Source: Microtetraspora glauca
GTDB lineage: Bacteria > Actinomycetota > Actinomycetes > Streptosporangiales > Streptosporangiaceae
Length of the DNA: 64,000 nucleotides
Direction: 5' to 3'
NCBI GenBank assembly: GCA_001570385.1
Contig: BBYL01000014.1
Span: 240,159 to 304,158, forward strand
Both the position numbers and the translations under genes were made by a program. Under the pieces are notes generated by a model that saw only the letters and a list, made by a program, of their open reading frames with translations, did not search any database and was not told where the DNA came from. Of the stretch, positions 62,995 through 64,000 are shown piece after piece (the stretch's first letter is position 1; every line of letters begins with the position of its first letter).

Positions 62995-64000
62995 GTGGCA
63001 GCACCGCAGAACTACCTCGCGGTCATCAAGGTCGTCGGCATCGGCGGCGGCGGAGTGAACGCCGTCAACCGGATGATCGAGGAGGGACTCAAGGGCGTCG
63101 AGTTCATCGCCATCAACACCGACGCCCAGGCGCTGCTGATGAGTGACGCCGATGTGAAGCTTGACGTCGGCCGCGAGCTCACTCGCGGCCTGGGCGCCGG
63201 CGCCAACCCGGAGGTCGGCCGCAAGGCCGCCGAAGACCACCGCGAGGAGATCGAGGAGGTCATCAAGGGTGCCGACATGGTGTTCGTCACCGCGGGCGAG
63301 GGCGGCGGCACCGGCACCGGTGGCGCGCCCGTCGTGGCGAACATCGCCCGCTCGCTCGGCGCCCTGACCATAGGTGTCGTGACCCGGCCCTTCAGCTTCG
63401 AGGGCAAGCGCCGGGCGATGCAGGCCGAGGCCGGCATAGAGACCCTCCGTGAGGAGGTGGACACGCTGATCGTCATCCCGAACGACCGGCTCCTGTCCAT
63501 CTCCGACCGGCAGGTCAGCGTGCTGGACGCGTTCAAGGCCGCCGACCAGGTGCTGCTCTCCGGTGTGCAGGGCATAACGGATCTGATCACCACCCCCGGA
63601 CTCATCAACCTGGACTTCGCCGACGTGAAGTCGGTCATGTCCGGCGCGGGGTCCGCGCTCATGGGCATCGGACACGCCCGCGGCGACGACCGCTCGGTGG
63701 CCGCCGCCGAGATGGCGGTGTCCAGCCCGCTGCTTGAGGCCAGCATCGACGGCGCGCACGGCGTGCTGCTGTCGATCGCGGGCGGCTCGGACCTGGGCCT
63801 GTTCGAGATCAACGAGGCGGCCCAGCTCGTGTCCAACGCGGCGGCTCCGGACGCCAACATCATCTTCGGCACGGTCATCGACGACGCCCTCGGCGACGAG
63901 GTGCGCGTGACGGTCATCGCCGCGGGCTTCGACGAGCCGGCGCCGGCCAAGCCGGCGGCCGCTCCGTCCCAGTCCGCCGCGCGGCCGCAGCCCGCCCGGC
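62995..64000 (+). CDS. ftsZ: Cell division protein FtsZ, 3' end beyond the window
   Basis: Tubulin-like GTPase that forms the Z ring. 335 residues are present, and the frame is open at the right edge. Motifs: VVGIGGGGVNAVNRMIEEGL, FIAINTDAQAL, the tubulin signature GEGGGTGTGGAP starting at residue 101, RPFSFEGKRR, NDRLL, and the T7 region DFADVKSVM with the catalytic acids. The final residues enter the Pro/Ala-rich linker. GTG start with GGAAAGG 9 nt upstream. Confidence 0.97.
   Translation, partial: MAAPQNYLAVIKVVGIGGGGVNAVNRMIEEGLKGVEFIAINTDAQALLMSDADVKLDVGRELTRGLGAGANPEVGRKAAEDHREEIEEVIKGADMVFVTAGEGGGTGTGGAPVVANIARSLGALTIGVVTRPFSFEGKRRAMQAEAGIETLREEVDTLIVIPNDRLLSISDRQVSVLDAFKAADQVLLSGVQGITDLITTPGLINLDFADVKSVMSGAGSALMGIGHARGDDRSVAAAEMAVSSPLLEASIDGAHGVLLSIAGGSDLGLFEINEAAQLVSNAAAPDANIIFGTVIDDALGDEVRVTVIAAGFDEPAPAKPAAAPSQSAARPQPAR

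Overview
The window is very GC-rich chromosomal DNA from an actinobacterium. The gene order fits the order Streptosporangiales or a close relative: coaBC-metK-priA, def-fmt-rsmB-rpe, a riboswitch-led rib operon, pepQ-efp-nusB, and moxR-DUF58-tgpA beside a dcw cluster running mraZ-rsmH-ftsL-ftsI-murE-murF-mraY-murD-ftsW-murG-murC-ftsQ-ftsZ. This placement is inferred from gene order and protein style, not from a search. GTG and TTG starts are common, and at least nine genes have a TANNNT-type box 6-8 nt before the start codon, the layout of leaderless transcripts.

Layout. 1-12 kb: coenzyme A (coaBC, cut at the left edge), SAM synthesis (metK), replication restart (priA), two tandem paralogous proteins of unknown function, peptide deformylase, Met-tRNA formyltransferase, RsmB and ribulose-phosphate epimerase. 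12-18 kb: a minus-strand oligopeptide/dipeptide ABC transporter in the unusual order C-A-B-D-F. 18.5-24.4 kb: an MpaB-type oxygenase, then an FMN riboswitch with ribD-ribE-ribM-ribBA-ribH and a PH-domain membrane protein. 24.5-28.2 kb: a minus-strand sulfonate operon ssuC-B-A-D. 28.3-29.8 kb: a DUF4031 gene, an HD-domain gene, hairpins and a truncated ABC-2 permease remnant. 29.8-33.7 kb: four overlapping genes like the CO-dehydrogenase maturation set (CoxD/MoxR, CoxE/VWA, XdhC, MobA-like) without structural genes. 33.9-37.3 kb: an LLM flavin/F420 oxidoreductase and a divergent TetR/MFS efflux pair with a clear promoter and operator. 37.3-42 kb: pepQ-efp-nusB, a methyltransferase, an SOS-controlled dinB and a DUF3040 protein. 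42.2-47 kb: a minus-strand moxR-DUF58-tgpA operon. 47.4-64 kb: the division and cell-wall cluster, beginning with four 10-nt-spaced MraZ boxes and leaving the window inside ftsZ.

Most of the window is housekeeping. The points most worth attention are regulatory (MraZ boxes, LexA box in dinB, TetR operator, perfect palindrome at pepQ, nested palindromes before ftsZ) and structural: repeat-built low-complexity extensions on FtsL, FtsI, RsmB, the VWA protein and inside the PriA zinc region, the orphan Cox-like maturation module beside a truncated gene, and the paralogous pair next to priA. I did not find a CRISPR array, tRNA, rRNA, intact transposon or obvious defence system.
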